The position numbers and the translations under genes are program-made. Under the pieces are notes generated by a model. That model was not told the DNA's origin, made no database searches, and saw nothing but the letters and a program-made list of their open reading frames with translations. Shown piece after piece: positions 35,695 through 47,625 of a DNA stretch of 64,000 nucleotides. How positions within the stretch are numbered: the first letter of the stretch is position 1; every line of letters begins with the position of its first letter. The stretch lies in contig OU015569.1 in assembly GCA_907165135.1 (NCBI GenBank), forward strand, positions 1,054,001-1,118,000, written 5' to 3'. Source of the stretch: Oikopleura dioica. Its lineage: Eukaryota > Chordata > Appendicularia > Copelata > Oikopleuridae.

Positions 35695-36470
35695 CTTAAT
35701 CTTAAGGATATACCCGGTAAAATTGAACTTTCATAGCGCCTAAATACGAAGTCGGATCATTTTTACTTCAAAAGCAATCCTACTTAAAATTGTGCGTTAA
35801 ATTCAATTCTGGTACTTTTTTGGAAATTTTCATAAGAATTTTCCTCTCTAGAGCGATTTGAAAACGAAGTCTCTCGATTTCTCGAAATTTTTCCACTAAA
35901 TTGCTAAAACTGAACCGTGTTCTGTATTGCAATGATGCAAAGCTACAAAATTGATGGGATCAAATTCTTAAACTCGATTGAATTTTCATTCTAGTGTTCT
36001 CTTCTTTTATACCCTTGTTTTTCTTCTCTGCGCATTTTTTCGCGTGCTACCAATCAGAGCGGTGCGCTCAACCACGCACTTTCTCTCGGAAAAGAGGACT
36101 CGAGTGAGCGAGCTCCCAGCGCGCCGCTTTGTAGAGCTTTCACGCGCTGAGTAGCCCTCAGTGAAATGGCTCTAGAATCGGTTTCCTTCGGAATTAACGA
36201 AAAGTATACCATCAAAATTGTAGATAAAGGTGTAAAGAACTTATCTATCGAAAAATCTCGACCGATTTAGTCCAAAAATTTCGAGTAATCGAGAGAGTAA
36301 GATTTGAAATCGCTCTAAAGAGAAAAATTCAAATGAGAAAATATAAATAAGTACCGAATTTGAGTTCTACGTGCATTTTAACGTAGAATTGCTTTTGAAA
36401 TATAAATGATCCTACGTCGCATTTCGACGCTATGAAAGTTCAATTTTATCGGGTATATCCTTAATTGAAA
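35695..36470. mobile_element. About 770-bp palindromic element
   Basis: Left arm begins AAGGATATACCCGGTAAAAT and continues TTGAACTTTCATAGCG; right arm ends CGCTATGAAAGTTCAA, ATCGGGTATATCCTTA. The arms diverge somewhat and the central part (about 35990-36200) is not palindromic; it may be unique cargo. No coding frame. Confidence 0.8.
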
Positions 36471-37058
36471 CTTTAAGATCCAACCCTCGACTACAACCGT
36501 TCCCCTTATGATGATCTCTTGATCAATAACTTAAGGATATACAGGCCGTTAAAGGACAGGTTGCTAGGAGTAAGCTTTTTTAGGGTTTTTATTTGAGGGA
36601 AACCCTTAATTTTCTCACCTTTTGATATTTATTAGAAACTATTCTCTCTCCAATTAACTTTGAATCTCAGAACTCTGAATCTGAATCTTCGAAGAAAAAG
36701 ACAATTTCACCGAACTTGTAACTTTTTTTTTTATAATTTTGATCCAAAGGTCACTGCGCACCGAAGCGGCATCTAGCGACAGCGTTAAGCATTGAGCAAC
36801 TCGACTTAGTTCTAATTTATTCTCTTCTTTTTGTCTGGGGCCTGCTGGTAATTAGCAGCAATGTTTGATTTATAATGAAAGTAATCAGCAGCAAAAAGTT
36901 TTTGTCAGACTGTTGCTCTTAATTATTCCTCCCGTTCATCAGAAACAAACCTGTGCATAGACGATGAGCTTTTCCTATTTTCTATTCTCAAAATAAATGA
37001 CATCTCACAGCGGAGATGTCAAATATTTCCTAGTAGACGTTCATTCAAGTATCATAAG

Positions 37059-37296
37059 CTGGGCTCGGCAACCTGAGTAGAAAACCTGATTCAGGGTTTT
37101 AAAGGGCAAAATGAAAAGCCGCGTAGCGCCTTTTCTGAAACGAAGCCGCGAGGCGGCTTCGCCAAAGTTACCAACTCAATGTATTATTTTGACTAGCGAA
37201 GCCGCTTTGCGGCTTCGTTTAAAAGCCGCTATGCGGCTTTTTATTTTACCCTTTAGAACCCTGACTCAGGTTTTCTACTCAGGTTGCCGAGCTCAG
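37059..37296. mobile_element. Family A element, copy 2
   Basis: 238 bp; ends CTGGGCTCGGCAACC and GGTTGCCGAGCTCAG, internal hairpins AAGCCGCGTAGCG and GAAGCCGCTTTGCGGCTTC. The flanking 8-mers (ATCATAAG, ATTTAAAA) have diverged. Confidence 0.9.
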
Positions 37297-37319
37297 ATTT
37301 AAAACAGGGAGTTTACTTT

Positions 37320-37915
37320 TCAATATGAAAACTTAGCGGAAAATTTTTTTCGGTACCTACAATTTAAGATTTGTCGCTGCCATCCGTTGTTAAAATCAGA
37401 TGAAGCTACTTCCAAATGATGAGTTCGTCGATCGTTGATGACACCCAGTAGCAGGAGAATATGGAACAATCCGTTCGAGCAAAAAATGACTTTAGCCGAG
37501 AATTTGGTTTGGCCGAGAATCAATCCCCAAGTAAGCCGCAAATCGAGTGCGCGAAAAAGTTTGACAGTTGATCGACAGTTCAAATTAAGCATGTAAATTG
37601 CGCCTTCCAAAGTGATTTACAACTGTAGTTGCGCTCTATACAAACTCGCTTCTGTTATTGAAGGTGAATAAATCATTCGAAGTTCTTTTGAAATTGTTGC
37701 TTCAATAAGTGATGAAATGAGCCAGATGCTGGAATTATACTGTCCAATCGTTCTTGTCACGATCCAGTGTTTTTTCAGATTGCAACATATGGTCTTTGGA
37801 TGGGTGTAGTTTCTTAAAACAGATTTCAGTTGACGCTCGCCGACGTTCCTTTGAAGGGAGTAAATCATTGATGCTCTCTCCCATTCAGCAGCTTTTACTA
37901 AGACGATCAACTCTG
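37320..37915 (-). other. Two adjacent open frames, possible exons or relic
   Basis: Minus-strand frames at 37910-37617 (97 codons, first residues LIVLVKAAEWERAS) and 37610-37320 (96 codons, with a hydrophobic stretch FHILLLLGVI) sit in tandem. Neither has a convincing splice pattern or an ATG start supported by context. They could be exons of a fast-evolving membrane gene like its neighbour, or a relic. No homology recognised. Confidence 0.2.
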
Positions 37916-37998
37916 TATGTACACTAGAAAGGACTTATTTATCTTGCAAGGTGTATCTCTAATGCATCTCTTTGCCATCAACAATTTTAACCCTGGCG

Positions 37999-38293
37999 TT
38001 AAGGGAGTAGATATCAAGAATCGCCATTTTCCGTCAGACTTTTCTCCCAAAGTTAAAATAGTAACACCCTATTTTACTTTGAAAACAAGAATTTAGACCT
38101 TTCTCTGTTTCCTATGGAAGCTGAAATTTCAAATTTTGTTAAAAATTTTTGTCAAATTCGAAATTTTGGCTTCCATAGGAAATAGAGAAAGGTCTAAAGT
38201 TTTTGTTTCCAAAGTAAAATAAGGGTGTCACTATTTTAACTTTTGGAGAAAAGTGTGACAGAAAATGGCGATTCTTGATATCTACCTCCTTAA
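37999..38293. mobile_element. Family B palindrome, TTAA-flanked, complete
   Basis: Begins TTAAGGGAGTAGATATCAAG and ends CTTGATATCTACCTCCTTAA. The whole 295 bp is a palindrome with arms containing AAGGTCTAAA. TTAA at both ends and GGG-type termini fit a piggyBac-like non-autonomous element. Confidence 0.88.
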
Positions 38294-38723
38294 AGCGGGG
38301 TAAATACTGTTAAACCAATTATCATCAAGTGTTTTCTCGTTGGCTTCACTGGTTTCAGCCGTTATCTACTATTTCTCCTGTCCGTTCTTTCTTTTGTTCA
38401 CAGAAAGAAGTGGTCTAAAATACGAATTATTTCTCTTTTTGTTGACTCTATTCGGGAATCGAAGCGGATTCCGTTAGGAGATTTCTTTTGTAGCTTATCG
38501 CAGAAAATATTTTCCAAAAGCGGGAAAACCCGTTCACCGAAATCAACCGCGGCCAAATAGCTGAGACAAATTCATGCGGCAACCTGGGCGAAGAGAAAGT
38601 TGTTCCTCAAAATTGGTACCGCGCGGCGGTTCGTTCCCTGAAAACTCAACAATTTCACCTCACATTTTTATTACCGGTCAATGCGGGGCGTTTGTGATTC
38701 TTTTGCTAAACACTGACTCTGTA

Positions 38724-38816
38724 GCGAATGTCTCCAGATGTCCCGAATGTTCCCGAATGTCCTCAAATGTCTCCAAATGTCCCCGAATGTCCCGAATGTG
38801 GGGACATTCGCTCCAT
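38724..38816. repeat. Minisatellite of about 10-bp units (TGTCCCCGAA)
   Basis: Eight or so imperfect units of the type TGTCCCCGAA or TGTCTCCAAA. The array is bracketed by AGCGAATGTC and GACATTCGCT. The same unit forms a five-copy array at 58011-58060. Confidence 0.85.
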
Positions 38817-39002
38817 TACAAGGGCTTTCCGATTCTTTCGCAGTTTATTCATTTCGCCCTTTTTCAATTAAATGGTGGAATGTTTTTGGGAAAATGTAAA
38901 GTTCCACCGCGTGGCTGTCCGTGTTTGACGATAAGCGAACACCGAAATCCGTTTCTCAAAGACGCTTTTGTCTTTTTCTGACGACCTTAAGTTTTCTTTT
39001 TT

Positions 39003-39120
39003 GGGATAAACCAATTTATGGAATTGATTTTATGGATCAGGGTTTTGATTGGCCGGTAGGCCAAATACAGCAATCTTATTGGTGATCCAAAAATGCATTT
39101 CCATAAATTGGTTTAGTCCT
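39003..39120. mobile_element. Family C palindrome unit
   Basis: AAACCAATTTATGGAA to TTCCATAAATTGGTTT with the core GGTTTTGATTGGCCGGTAGG. Complete single unit, about 110 bp. Confidence 0.8.
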
Positions 39121-40163
39121 TTTTTTGTTAGATAAAATAATGGAAGCCCTTTTTCCTCCCTTTTGGATATTCCAACTGAAAATTTCTCTGATCAACTGTA
39201 ACCTTCGTGAACAGTGTAATTGTCAGAAAGAGTTTAAAGTTGTTTGCTCGTGCGGCAAATTTCACTGCCCGTTTATGCAACGTTCGGCGAAAAATAGGGG
39301 GCCGCCTTAATTTCAGCCCTGAAGAGAGACTGCGGCCCAAAGCCGGAATACATGGCTACGTGTCTTTACTTTCAAAAGCAGTTACAAGAAAAGTAGCACC
39401 CCGGCTGATCGTCGAAGACCCTGTCAAGCCCTTCAAATTGGCGTTTATAGCTGATCTTTTAGGGATTACCTGCTGCGCCAAGCGCAACGGGTTCAATATA
39501 GGGCAGACTGGAGCTGATGAATTTTACCTGGAAAAGTCGGCCAATTTTCATTTTCATTGTGTTAGCGTTTTATTAACAAAAATCGGCCGTGGTGTTGAGT
39601 TGATATAATCATTATTTTGGCCGTGCAAGTTTTCGAGCGAGCACGTGCTCATTCATGATAACATGCGACGAATAAAAACGGCAGTTCCTTCAACCTTCCC
39701 GCAAGTTAGTGTCATCTCATGATCCTGTGTTGAACACGTGAAGGGCCCTAAACAGTCGAATACCGGGCTAGATTTGCCCCTCGCTACTATTAAACGTGCT
39801 CGCTGGTAACACGTTATTTTTGGCCAGAGCTCAGCTTGTAGGAAACCAGGTGCAGCGAGAAAGGACATGCCACAGATTTATCCAAAGGTCTCATGCATGA
39901 AAATGACTCATACTTAGTAAAAGTTAATTTTACTTTTCAAAAAGAGGTCTTATTACAAAAAAAGGATGAAAATTTGGGTTTAAGCTAATTTAATATAGAA
40001 TAATTAATAAAATAAATAAAGAATTAATAATTAAATTTATATATAATAATTATAATATAAATATAATAATAAATTATTAAATAATAATTATGTATAATAT
40101 AATATTAAAAATTAACTAATTAACTAATTTAATAATAAATAATTAATTAATTTAATTAAAACA

Positions 40164-40555
40164 TTAAGGGGGTAGAAACAGCTTTCTCGATTTGGGACTG
40201 AAGCTACATAAAAGAAAACATCAGATTTATTTATGTTTACAGAGTTTCCTCATAAATGTTCCTAAAAAGGGGTTCAGCTTCACAAAAATGTTAATGAAAT
40301 TTGTTCTCCTATTACGTGACTCGAGATATTCGAGGTTGAAAATCTGCGAAAATCGAGAATTTCGGAGAGATGAGTTGCTTCTGAGCCCGCTTACTCAAAA
40401 ATTTGATGACCAAAACAAATTTCGAGGTAGATGTTCCTAGGTCTATGAAGTTTCTTTCTAAATATGAAGAGAAAAATTGAAAATCTAAGATTTTCTTGTC
40501 TGTAGCGCCAGTCAAAAATCGCCTATTTTCGAAAAAGCTGTTTCTACCCCCTTAA
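40164..40555. mobile_element. Family B-type element, TTAAGGGGGTAGAAACAGCT ends
   Basis: Starts TTAAGGGGGTAGAAACAGCT and ends AGCTGTTTCTACCCCCTTAA. The ends are perfect over 20 bp; the interior is only partly palindromic. It lies in an extremely AT-rich tract (39985-40160). Confidence 0.88.
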
Positions 40556-41149
40556 ATTTGACCTTTCGTTCTTTTAAAATATTCAGAAATATTCAGATCG
40601 CGTATTTTGAGTTGCTAATTTTAAGACGGAAATTATTTTTCGAGTTTTGAGATTCAAGTTTTGCCATTGCGGATTTAAAACTTTACTGAAATCCTAATAT
40701 CAAAACGTGGGACCTGCCGTAGCAGTGTAAAATTATGTTTGATGGCGTTTGTAGCGACAACGCGACCCATAATATTTTACGAAAAAGAGATTGAGCTAAC
40801 TGCGCCAGAGTCGGCCCGTTTGCGAGGTCTATTGAACTCGCTACTAAGTGAACGAAATCGTTTTTTAGCTTTGAGGACAAGCAGCTATTAGCGAGAAGTC
40901 GCCGTCTTCGAGCCTCTTCCTTCCAGCGACAGCGTTATTGAAGCCGCTACTAATTGCGGCGCGTGTTTGAATTGGCGTGGCACTGTAGCGTAAATTTTGC
41001 TCCATTTACGTTTCAAATATGAAACACGATAAGAATTTAGAATGGGCGCCTTTGCTCCAAAATCCGAGATAAGAAACTAATCATTCCATCCACGTGATCA
41101 ACTAACTGCGCACTTTTTCAAGTCTTTCACTTTTTCCAAAATGAATTTT

Positions 41150-41410
41150 AAAGTATCTAGTCCATTTCTGGCACAAATCAAAAGAATTGCATTTTTGAAA
41201 GACCAATAAGATTGCTGGATTTGGCCTACCGACCAATTAAAATCCAGATCCAGAAAATCACTTCCTTTTCTTGGTTATCCCCATTTCTTGGGTTAAACGA
41301 ATTTATGGAAGTGATTTTATGGATCAGGGTTTTGATTGGCCGGTAGGCCAAATACAGCAATCTTATTGGTCTTCCAAAATCCACTTCCATAAATTGGTTT
41401 AGTCCCATTT
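41150..41410. mobile_element. Family C, inverted pair of units
   Basis: Unit at about 41160-41278 in inverted orientation (CCTACCGACCAATTAAAATC) followed by a unit at about 41292-41404 in direct orientation (GATTGGCCGGTAGGCCAAAT). A third copy lies at 41655-41775. Confidence 0.82.
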
Positions 41411-41654
41411 CTTTGGGCTAGCTGGCTGAGCTATCTTCGTTTATATGATCGAGACCGAAATTGAGGTCATCCGGGGACTTTCAAGCGTTACTCTCATGCA
41501 TAAGTAAGTACCTCTTCTGTCAGAAACTTCTTATAAAATACTTAAACTCATACAAACTTTACGAGGTACTGAAAAATTGCTCCCATAGCTGCAATTTGGT
41601 TCTACCCTAAAATTCTAGCGCTTAGAAAATAGTCATGATGTAAAGGTCATAATA

Positions 41655-41775
41655 AGGGTCTAACCAATTAATGGAAGCTATTTTATGGATCAGGGTTTTG
41701 ATTGGCCGGTAGGAAAAATACAGCAATCTTATTGGTTATCCAAAAATGCACTTCCATAAATTGGTTAAGTCCCAT
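41655..41775. mobile_element. Family C single unit
   Basis: ACCAATTAATGGAA to TTCCATAAATTGGT, core TTTTGATTGGCCGGTAGG. About 110 bp. Confidence 0.8.
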
Positions 41776-42673
41776 TTAAAAGGCCTTGAGACCCTTATTA
41801 TTAAATTTTCTAAAGGACGATTCTAGTTCTACTAAGGTACTAGTACAAGGTCTCTAAAGAAGATTCGACTACCTAGTGGTAGCATGCAGAAAATAGCTAT
41901 TTACCGACCTACTTCGAGCTTCAATTTTCTGAGCCGCAAAGCTCACGAAAGGCTCAATTTAATTTGACTAATATGACACGGAATCACCTGACATCATGTA
42001 ATTTTACTAGCTGGAACAAATTACTAGACGTTATCGACTTCACTTTCTCCGGAAGGGCGAATTAGACCGCAGAGCTAAAATCCACAACACAACGAATTTT
42101 CAAATAACAATAAATGATGACAAAGGGGAGGGACTTAAAGTTCGGAAAAGGTCCTTTAGTTTGCTAGCTGGAATAAGCAGCCTCTAAACTAAGTGCTTTG
42201 TTTTCGTATCCTCGTGGTCGAGAGTTTTTACATAATTTCGGCGGCGCTTTTCTAAAAGAAAGAAATATAAGCTAATAGCTTGATTTCTTGAGCAAATCTT
42301 ACGAATTCTAGGCGCTTTTAGAACCTGGCCGGTTGAGTGCCACCTGATCAAGACGCACATTTCAAGTCTCGAATGTCAGCCAGAACAAGTGCCCCGAGTG
42401 CTATAAGTTGGCTCATATCTCCTTTTATTATATGATAATATACGTTGTTCAGTTTTGCTTCCGCCTTAGCCAGATCGAGTTTTCGACAAGGAGCTGCATC
42501 TATTTTCGAAATAGCTTCTTTTAAAGCTTCTGCCCGCGTTCACCAAACAGTAACATTTCGAATTACCATAAGATGCACTTGTTATTGCTTGTAAATCGAA
42601 GCTAGATTTTGACACCTGATAGCTTTTGCCCGTTTGCTGTTTTTAGGCTACTGCAGTTCTAGTTTAAGACTGT

Positions 42674-43055
42674 TTAAGGAGGTAGATATCAAGAATCGCC
42701 ATATTCTGTCAGACAGTTCTCCCAAAGTTAAAATAGTAACACCCTTATTTTTCTTTGGAAACAAGAACTTTAGACCTTTCTCTTTTTCCTATGGAAGCTG
42801 AAATTTCGAATTTCAAAAAATTTTAGCAAAATTTTTCGTCACAGATTTCCTAAAATGGTCATTTTGACGACAATCGGAGGTGCCAGATTTGCATTGTAGC
42901 ACCTTGAAAGCTCAAGAGATCTTAATTTTTGGCTTCCATAGGAAAAAGATAATTGCCTGAAATAAATTTTGAGCAGAAAAATTAAGGGGGTCACTATGTT
43001 AAAAATTTGAGAAATCACTGACGGGATATCCAATTCTTGATATTTACTCCCTTAA
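42674..43055. mobile_element. Family B palindrome sharing its right TTAA with the next element
   Basis: Starts TTAAGGAGGTAGATATCAAG and ends TTGATATTTACTCCCTTAA; interior related to 37999-38293 (GACCTTTCTCTTTTTCC). The right TTAA (43052-43055) is also the left TTAA of the following element. Confidence 0.85.
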
Positions 43056-43737
43056 GGGGGTAGTCCTCGCTTTTGAAAAAATCGGAATTTTCAAATTTTC
43101 TTAGCGGATTCTGAAAGCTTGTTAGAAGAGCTGAAATATTTGTGTTGATCATTTTTCCCAAATGTAAGAGGAAAAACCCGAAAGTCGCACTTGAAAAGTG
43201 AGATTGTGATGAAAAATTTGAAAAACTCGAATTTTTTTGTCAATTTTACCCATAGATATAGCTTTATTTCGAATTTAAATGACCTCTTGATAATAAAAAT
43301 AATAAATAAAATGTCGATTATTAGGATAATTTAGTATAAATCTTCCTAAAAAACTTATTTTATCAAGATTTTGAGACCCAACCTTTGATTGATGGCATTA
43401 CATTATGACTTTTTGGATTTTTTTTATTTCCCTTAATTCAAACCTAGACGAAGGTATGAACTTTCAAAAAATTCAATTAGTTAAAATTTTTGAAACATCC
43501 TCTTGAATTTAGGCGCGTTTGAAAATAGGCCAAAATGGCGATTTCGCCCGGGGTAGGTTCGATTATCGCCCTCTAACTCCTTAAGCGGGCGAATAAAATT
43601 TTTTCCGTGAATTCAAACTTTCATCAGGGTTCGACCTTTCTATTCATAAAGTTTTTATCCCTCAACCCCAGCGCAAATTTGTGGGAGCGCTGTTCAAAAA
43701 GTGCCGAGATCGCAAAAAGCAGGGACTACCTCCTTAA
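43052..43737. mobile_element. Larger TTAA-ended element
   Basis: Starts TTAAGGGGGTAGTCCTCGCT and ends GCAGGGACTACCTCCTTAA. About 686 bp; the interior is mostly non-palindromic and AT-rich. No transposase frame was found. Confidence 0.75.
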
Positions 43738-44493
43738 AAGACTGAAAGGAGCAAACAAGTACAGGAAATGGCGCGAACGGCTTAAGTATTCTTCAGCAAC
43801 GATTCCTAATCCTGGCGGTGGGAGAGTACGCTCCAACATTTTAGAGCTCTGTATCGACGTATACTTGAGACGGTTTTCCTGTTGTGTCTCTGCAAGCAAC
43901 TCATAACATCAAAACAAAACGACGAACTAGCTTTTCAGAAAGAATCGTAAACATCACAACAAAAATGAGCGTCGCTCTGACTCCTTAAAACTTTCTATTA
44001 AAAAGATAACGCTAAAAACTGCTAGAATTTATGCTTTATCCAAAGATCAGCGCGTTCGCTATTCAACTATTTTGATTGCGCATAAAAAGGGTTAATCGGA
44101 GCTAACCTTTCAACACGTTTCCTTTTTTCAAAACCATCAAATATGGGAAATTGAGAAAGGGGCTTGAAGGAACGAGGAGCCGCTTGTATAATCTGGCGTA
44201 ATTTATTTTTGGTTTGGAGAGCGAGGGATTATTCCTAAAATGCAAACAGCTTGTGAGTCTCCCGAAGTACTCGCCCGGAAGTATTCGCCAAAGCGGGAAC
44301 ACCCTCGAACGAAAAGCCCTTCTTATAAAGAGCATAAAACGGGCCCGTTTCATCCGGGAGGGTTTCCTTGTAGCTAATTGCCTTTTTCGCCTAGGTAGTT
44401 TTGGGAGCATTGTATAATTGGCTTGTACGGTAAACAGGAAAAATACGGTCTTTAGGTGCCCAACACCAGTTGGGCTTGAATTAGCAGACTCTC
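43738..44493. other. No gene recognised
   Basis: Open frames here are short and lack splice context or coding character. Nothing else seen. Confidence 0.4.
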
Positions 44494-44632
44494 AGGCAGG
44501 GCTGGATAATTTGAAATCAACACAAATCTGAACACCCGAAAAGGTCCTATTGACCAATCAGGATGGCCAAATTCCCGAAATATGGGTGTTGAGATTTGTG
44601 TTGATTTCAAATTATCCAGCCCTGAGAGTCTC
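44494..44632. mobile_element. hAT-like MITE with CAGGGCTGG ends
   Basis: CAGGGCTGGATAATTTGAAA (about 44502) is answered by TTTCAAATTATCCAGCCCTG (about 44602-44621), arms about 33 bp with AATCAACACAAATCT. Flanks GACTCTCAGG and GAGTCTCAGG look like a diverged target duplication. Confidence 0.82.
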
Positions 44633-45096
44633 AGGAAGAAATGAAAGGGCGAGATTCGACCCTGCGCTCTGCTGGTGTAAGTAAAGGTGTTTGGAACAAG
44701 AGAACACGCATAGACATAGTGTGCAGTTATGAGCTCTAGAAGATGGGAAACGTGGCGCTGTGCAACTTGCTTGAACCGAATTTTAGCACTTGTGAGTTGC
44801 TCATACTATGAGAACCAGTGCAATTTTGTTAACATGGCATTAATAAAAACCCCGAGAAAAATGGGGGTCGCCATTGATAGCGTTTGCCCCTGACCGCTGC
44901 TAGGGCTAGGGCTTTTTATTTTGATTCCCACGTTCCGAAAGTATCCAAAACACTCGCTTAGACGAGCATAAGCAATTCAGCAAATATATAATAAAATTTA
45001 GGTACAAATCAATTTTGAGAAAATGAAGCAACTCGTGTCTCGTTTTTGCCCGATTTTCGATAATGATGATTCGATCACTTAGCATTTTTTGATGAA

Positions 45097-45665
45097 TCAG
45101 GACTTTCTGATTGATTCAGAGACGTCTCTGTTTGCTTGGTCTTGTATATCCTGCGTATTTGATATCGCAGGCGACCTTTTCCTCGGAGGTCGATGCTCAT
45201 TATGCAAGGAATCGGCGGCGGCGGGGAAAACTCTGGGCGGAAATTCATGCCCTACAACGTGAATTTCCGATCGTGTAAAATGGGCTCCCAGTGGAACTCG
45301 CGCAACCTCGGCGAAAATATTTACTAGCATATCTTTCTGGATTTTGCTTCTGGGTTCAATCACTGTCGACTTCTGCCCAGAACAGCTTCTAAAATCTCTC
45401 CAAAATCTAAAAACTCCCTGGTGGCGGCGTTGGTGGAGGAAGTTTAATCGTAGACTTTGCTCCTTGGGGAACCAGGAAGAACCTCCAGAGCTAGTGGGTG
45501 AGCTCTTCGTCAATTTGGGGTTTTTCTAAGCGGGTATTGCTCGAACTGACCTTCACAAATATACAAATAATACAAGCATTTACAAACATACAAACAATCA
45601 TAGATCGAGCGGCGCCCTGAAGATTCTTGAACTTGTCCAGGAATCGATGCCAAATGACAGATTTA
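45097..45665 (-). other. Possible two-part membrane protein gene, weak
   Basis: A frame running from 45700 contains MIVCMFVNACIICIFVK, a plausible signal anchor starting near 45600. It ends at a stop about 45494. An overlapping frame from about 45513 to 45097 (WFPKEQSLRLNF ... SESIRKS) stays open for 138 codons. Joining them canonically would need an intron of only about 25 nt, so either a non-canonical splice, a frameshift (relic) or chance must be invoked. No family recognised. Confidence 0.25.
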
Positions 45666-45700
45666 TTTTGAATTTTCCTAAACGCCTCGTCTTGGCCCAC

Positions 45701-47449
45701 TAAACCAAGCTATCCCCATTCAGGCTCGACAAGAATCGGAATATATTCAGAGTTTTCACAACTACAGTAATTCACCGCAGCCGCGGGCTCTTCTATTGCA
45801 CCTTTTTTGTTGATCATTTGGCTATTTTGAGCCGCTATTTTGAGCAGGTTCTGTTAATTTCTGACGAATCCACTATTCAATATCATCAATTACAAGGAAT
45901 TGCGTAGTTAAGACAAACAAATCTAAGATAGATAGCTAGATAGTAACGAGAAGTTACGATTATAGCGTTCGATCGCGTACTTTTGGTCGATTTTAGCGCC
46001 ACCATTTTTTACGGCGCCGTTTTTACGCGGTGGTGGTGCTCGCGGGGCGCGCGTTTTCACGTTTTTACAAGAGTACAGAAAGTAATTAACGAAGGAGTAA
46101 ACAGTGACTTCTTCCCATACAACGAATATTCCATCCCTTTTTTCTATTTCGAAACGCACCAAAAAACTACGAGCTTAATAAACCACGAGAGTAAATAATA
46201 ATCACGAAGTATCTGAAGAAGAAAATATAAATTACAAAAAAAGAGACTTTGAAAACTCCAGTCAACCCTTCTTTTCTGGCGAAGAAAGGTAATTCAAGAA
46301 TATAAAAAAATGACCAAAAAATGACCAAAAAATGACGAAAAATATTTTAAATAAATTAAAATCAACCTTGACACTTGACTTCATGTTTTAAAGACAAAAT
46401 AATTTTAATAATAATAAATTTTAATAAAAATATTTTTTTACTTTCATCCTGCAATGATGCATATTTTTGTTATCAAGCGCGGAGGGTATAATTTTCTAAA
46501 GATTGATGAAAGCGGAGCGTTTTAAAAGCCAGGGGAAAATAATTGATTAATCTGGCTTCTTCCACTAACATGTTATCTGTCTCCACGTTGGCTGTCAAAC
46601 GATTGAAGCTGTCACTAGCTAATCCGGAAAGCGAAGACTTTAAATTGCCCCTTCCAATCGAGCGCGTTGAATCTAAGCCTGGCTTCTAGAGTTCGTTTCG
46701 AGGATTCCTCAGCTCGGTTAGAAAAGCTTTGCGCGCGAGCATTCGACCACAGCGCTCAACCAGAAATTAGGTGTTTGGGTGATATGACCGTAACAAGGCG
46801 AGAAGAAAGAAGGAAAAAGAAGAAACCGCTAATTCAGGGGAGAGGAGCGCAAGAAATTAATTCACTCGACTGGCCCTTGTTTACACCTACCAGGAAGGGG
46901 GATTTATTTGCGGAAGCAAGTCTCTTCTGCTCCTAAAAAGTTGAAGTGTGGCAAAATGCACGAGCAGAAGAGGCACACTTCCGCGAGGACGCCCTTTCCG
47001 GACATCACTAAGGCTTCGTTTTTTACGCATATTCACGCGTTTTCATCTCCATTTCTTGCTGAAGTCCCTTTCGAAATCATTTCATTTCGCCAATTTCAGA
47101 TAAATCATTCTCTCGGAGGAAGGATTTTACGTAAAGAGAGGAGTCGTTTAAGTCCTCAAAGCCGCTTTTTTAGTATTATTTTAGGGAGAGTAAAACAAGC
47201 ACGGGCGGAAAAAGGGGGGGCTCGCGCAATTGCCTCGTAATAAACATGGAGAGTTTGTTGCAAATACGATTTTCATTAATTGCACGTTACGGGTTGTAAT
47301 TCCACTTAATCGAATTTACTAATAATTGCAGTCAAATCAAGAGCACGTCAAATCAAACACGCCACTGATAATAGTCAAAATAGCTCTTTGATCGTTACGA
47401 AAAAACAAATGTAATAGACAAAGAGTAGTTCTTTCAATCTTCCAATCCG
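45701..47449. other. No gene recognised
   Basis: A tandem ATGACCAAAAA triplet lies at 46309-46340. Several open frames of 70-110 codons lack splice context. Nothing supported. Confidence 0.4.
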
Positions 47450-47625
47450 TAGAGAGGGGTTATCATTCGAGCCATCCAGTATCTCTAGAATCTTGGCTAA
47501 TGGTTAGGGTTAGGGACTGGGAACCCTTAGGGGGTCCGGGGGCTAAGCCCCTCGTTTAGGCCTTAGGTGGGGGTCCCGGGGGGTTAGGGGCAGCTCGAAT
47601 GATAACCCCTTCTACCTTCGAATCG
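47450..47625. repeat. Family D repeat, copy 2
   Basis: Related along its length to 31105-31290; ends AGAGAGGGGTTATCATTCGA and TCGAATGATAACCCCTTCT are inverted, making it a better-preserved fold-back copy. Confidence 0.8.

Noticed and set aside
39207-39608. 133-codon frame
   Set aside because: Opens at a non-ATG codon, no splice or domain support, and adjoins a family C element.
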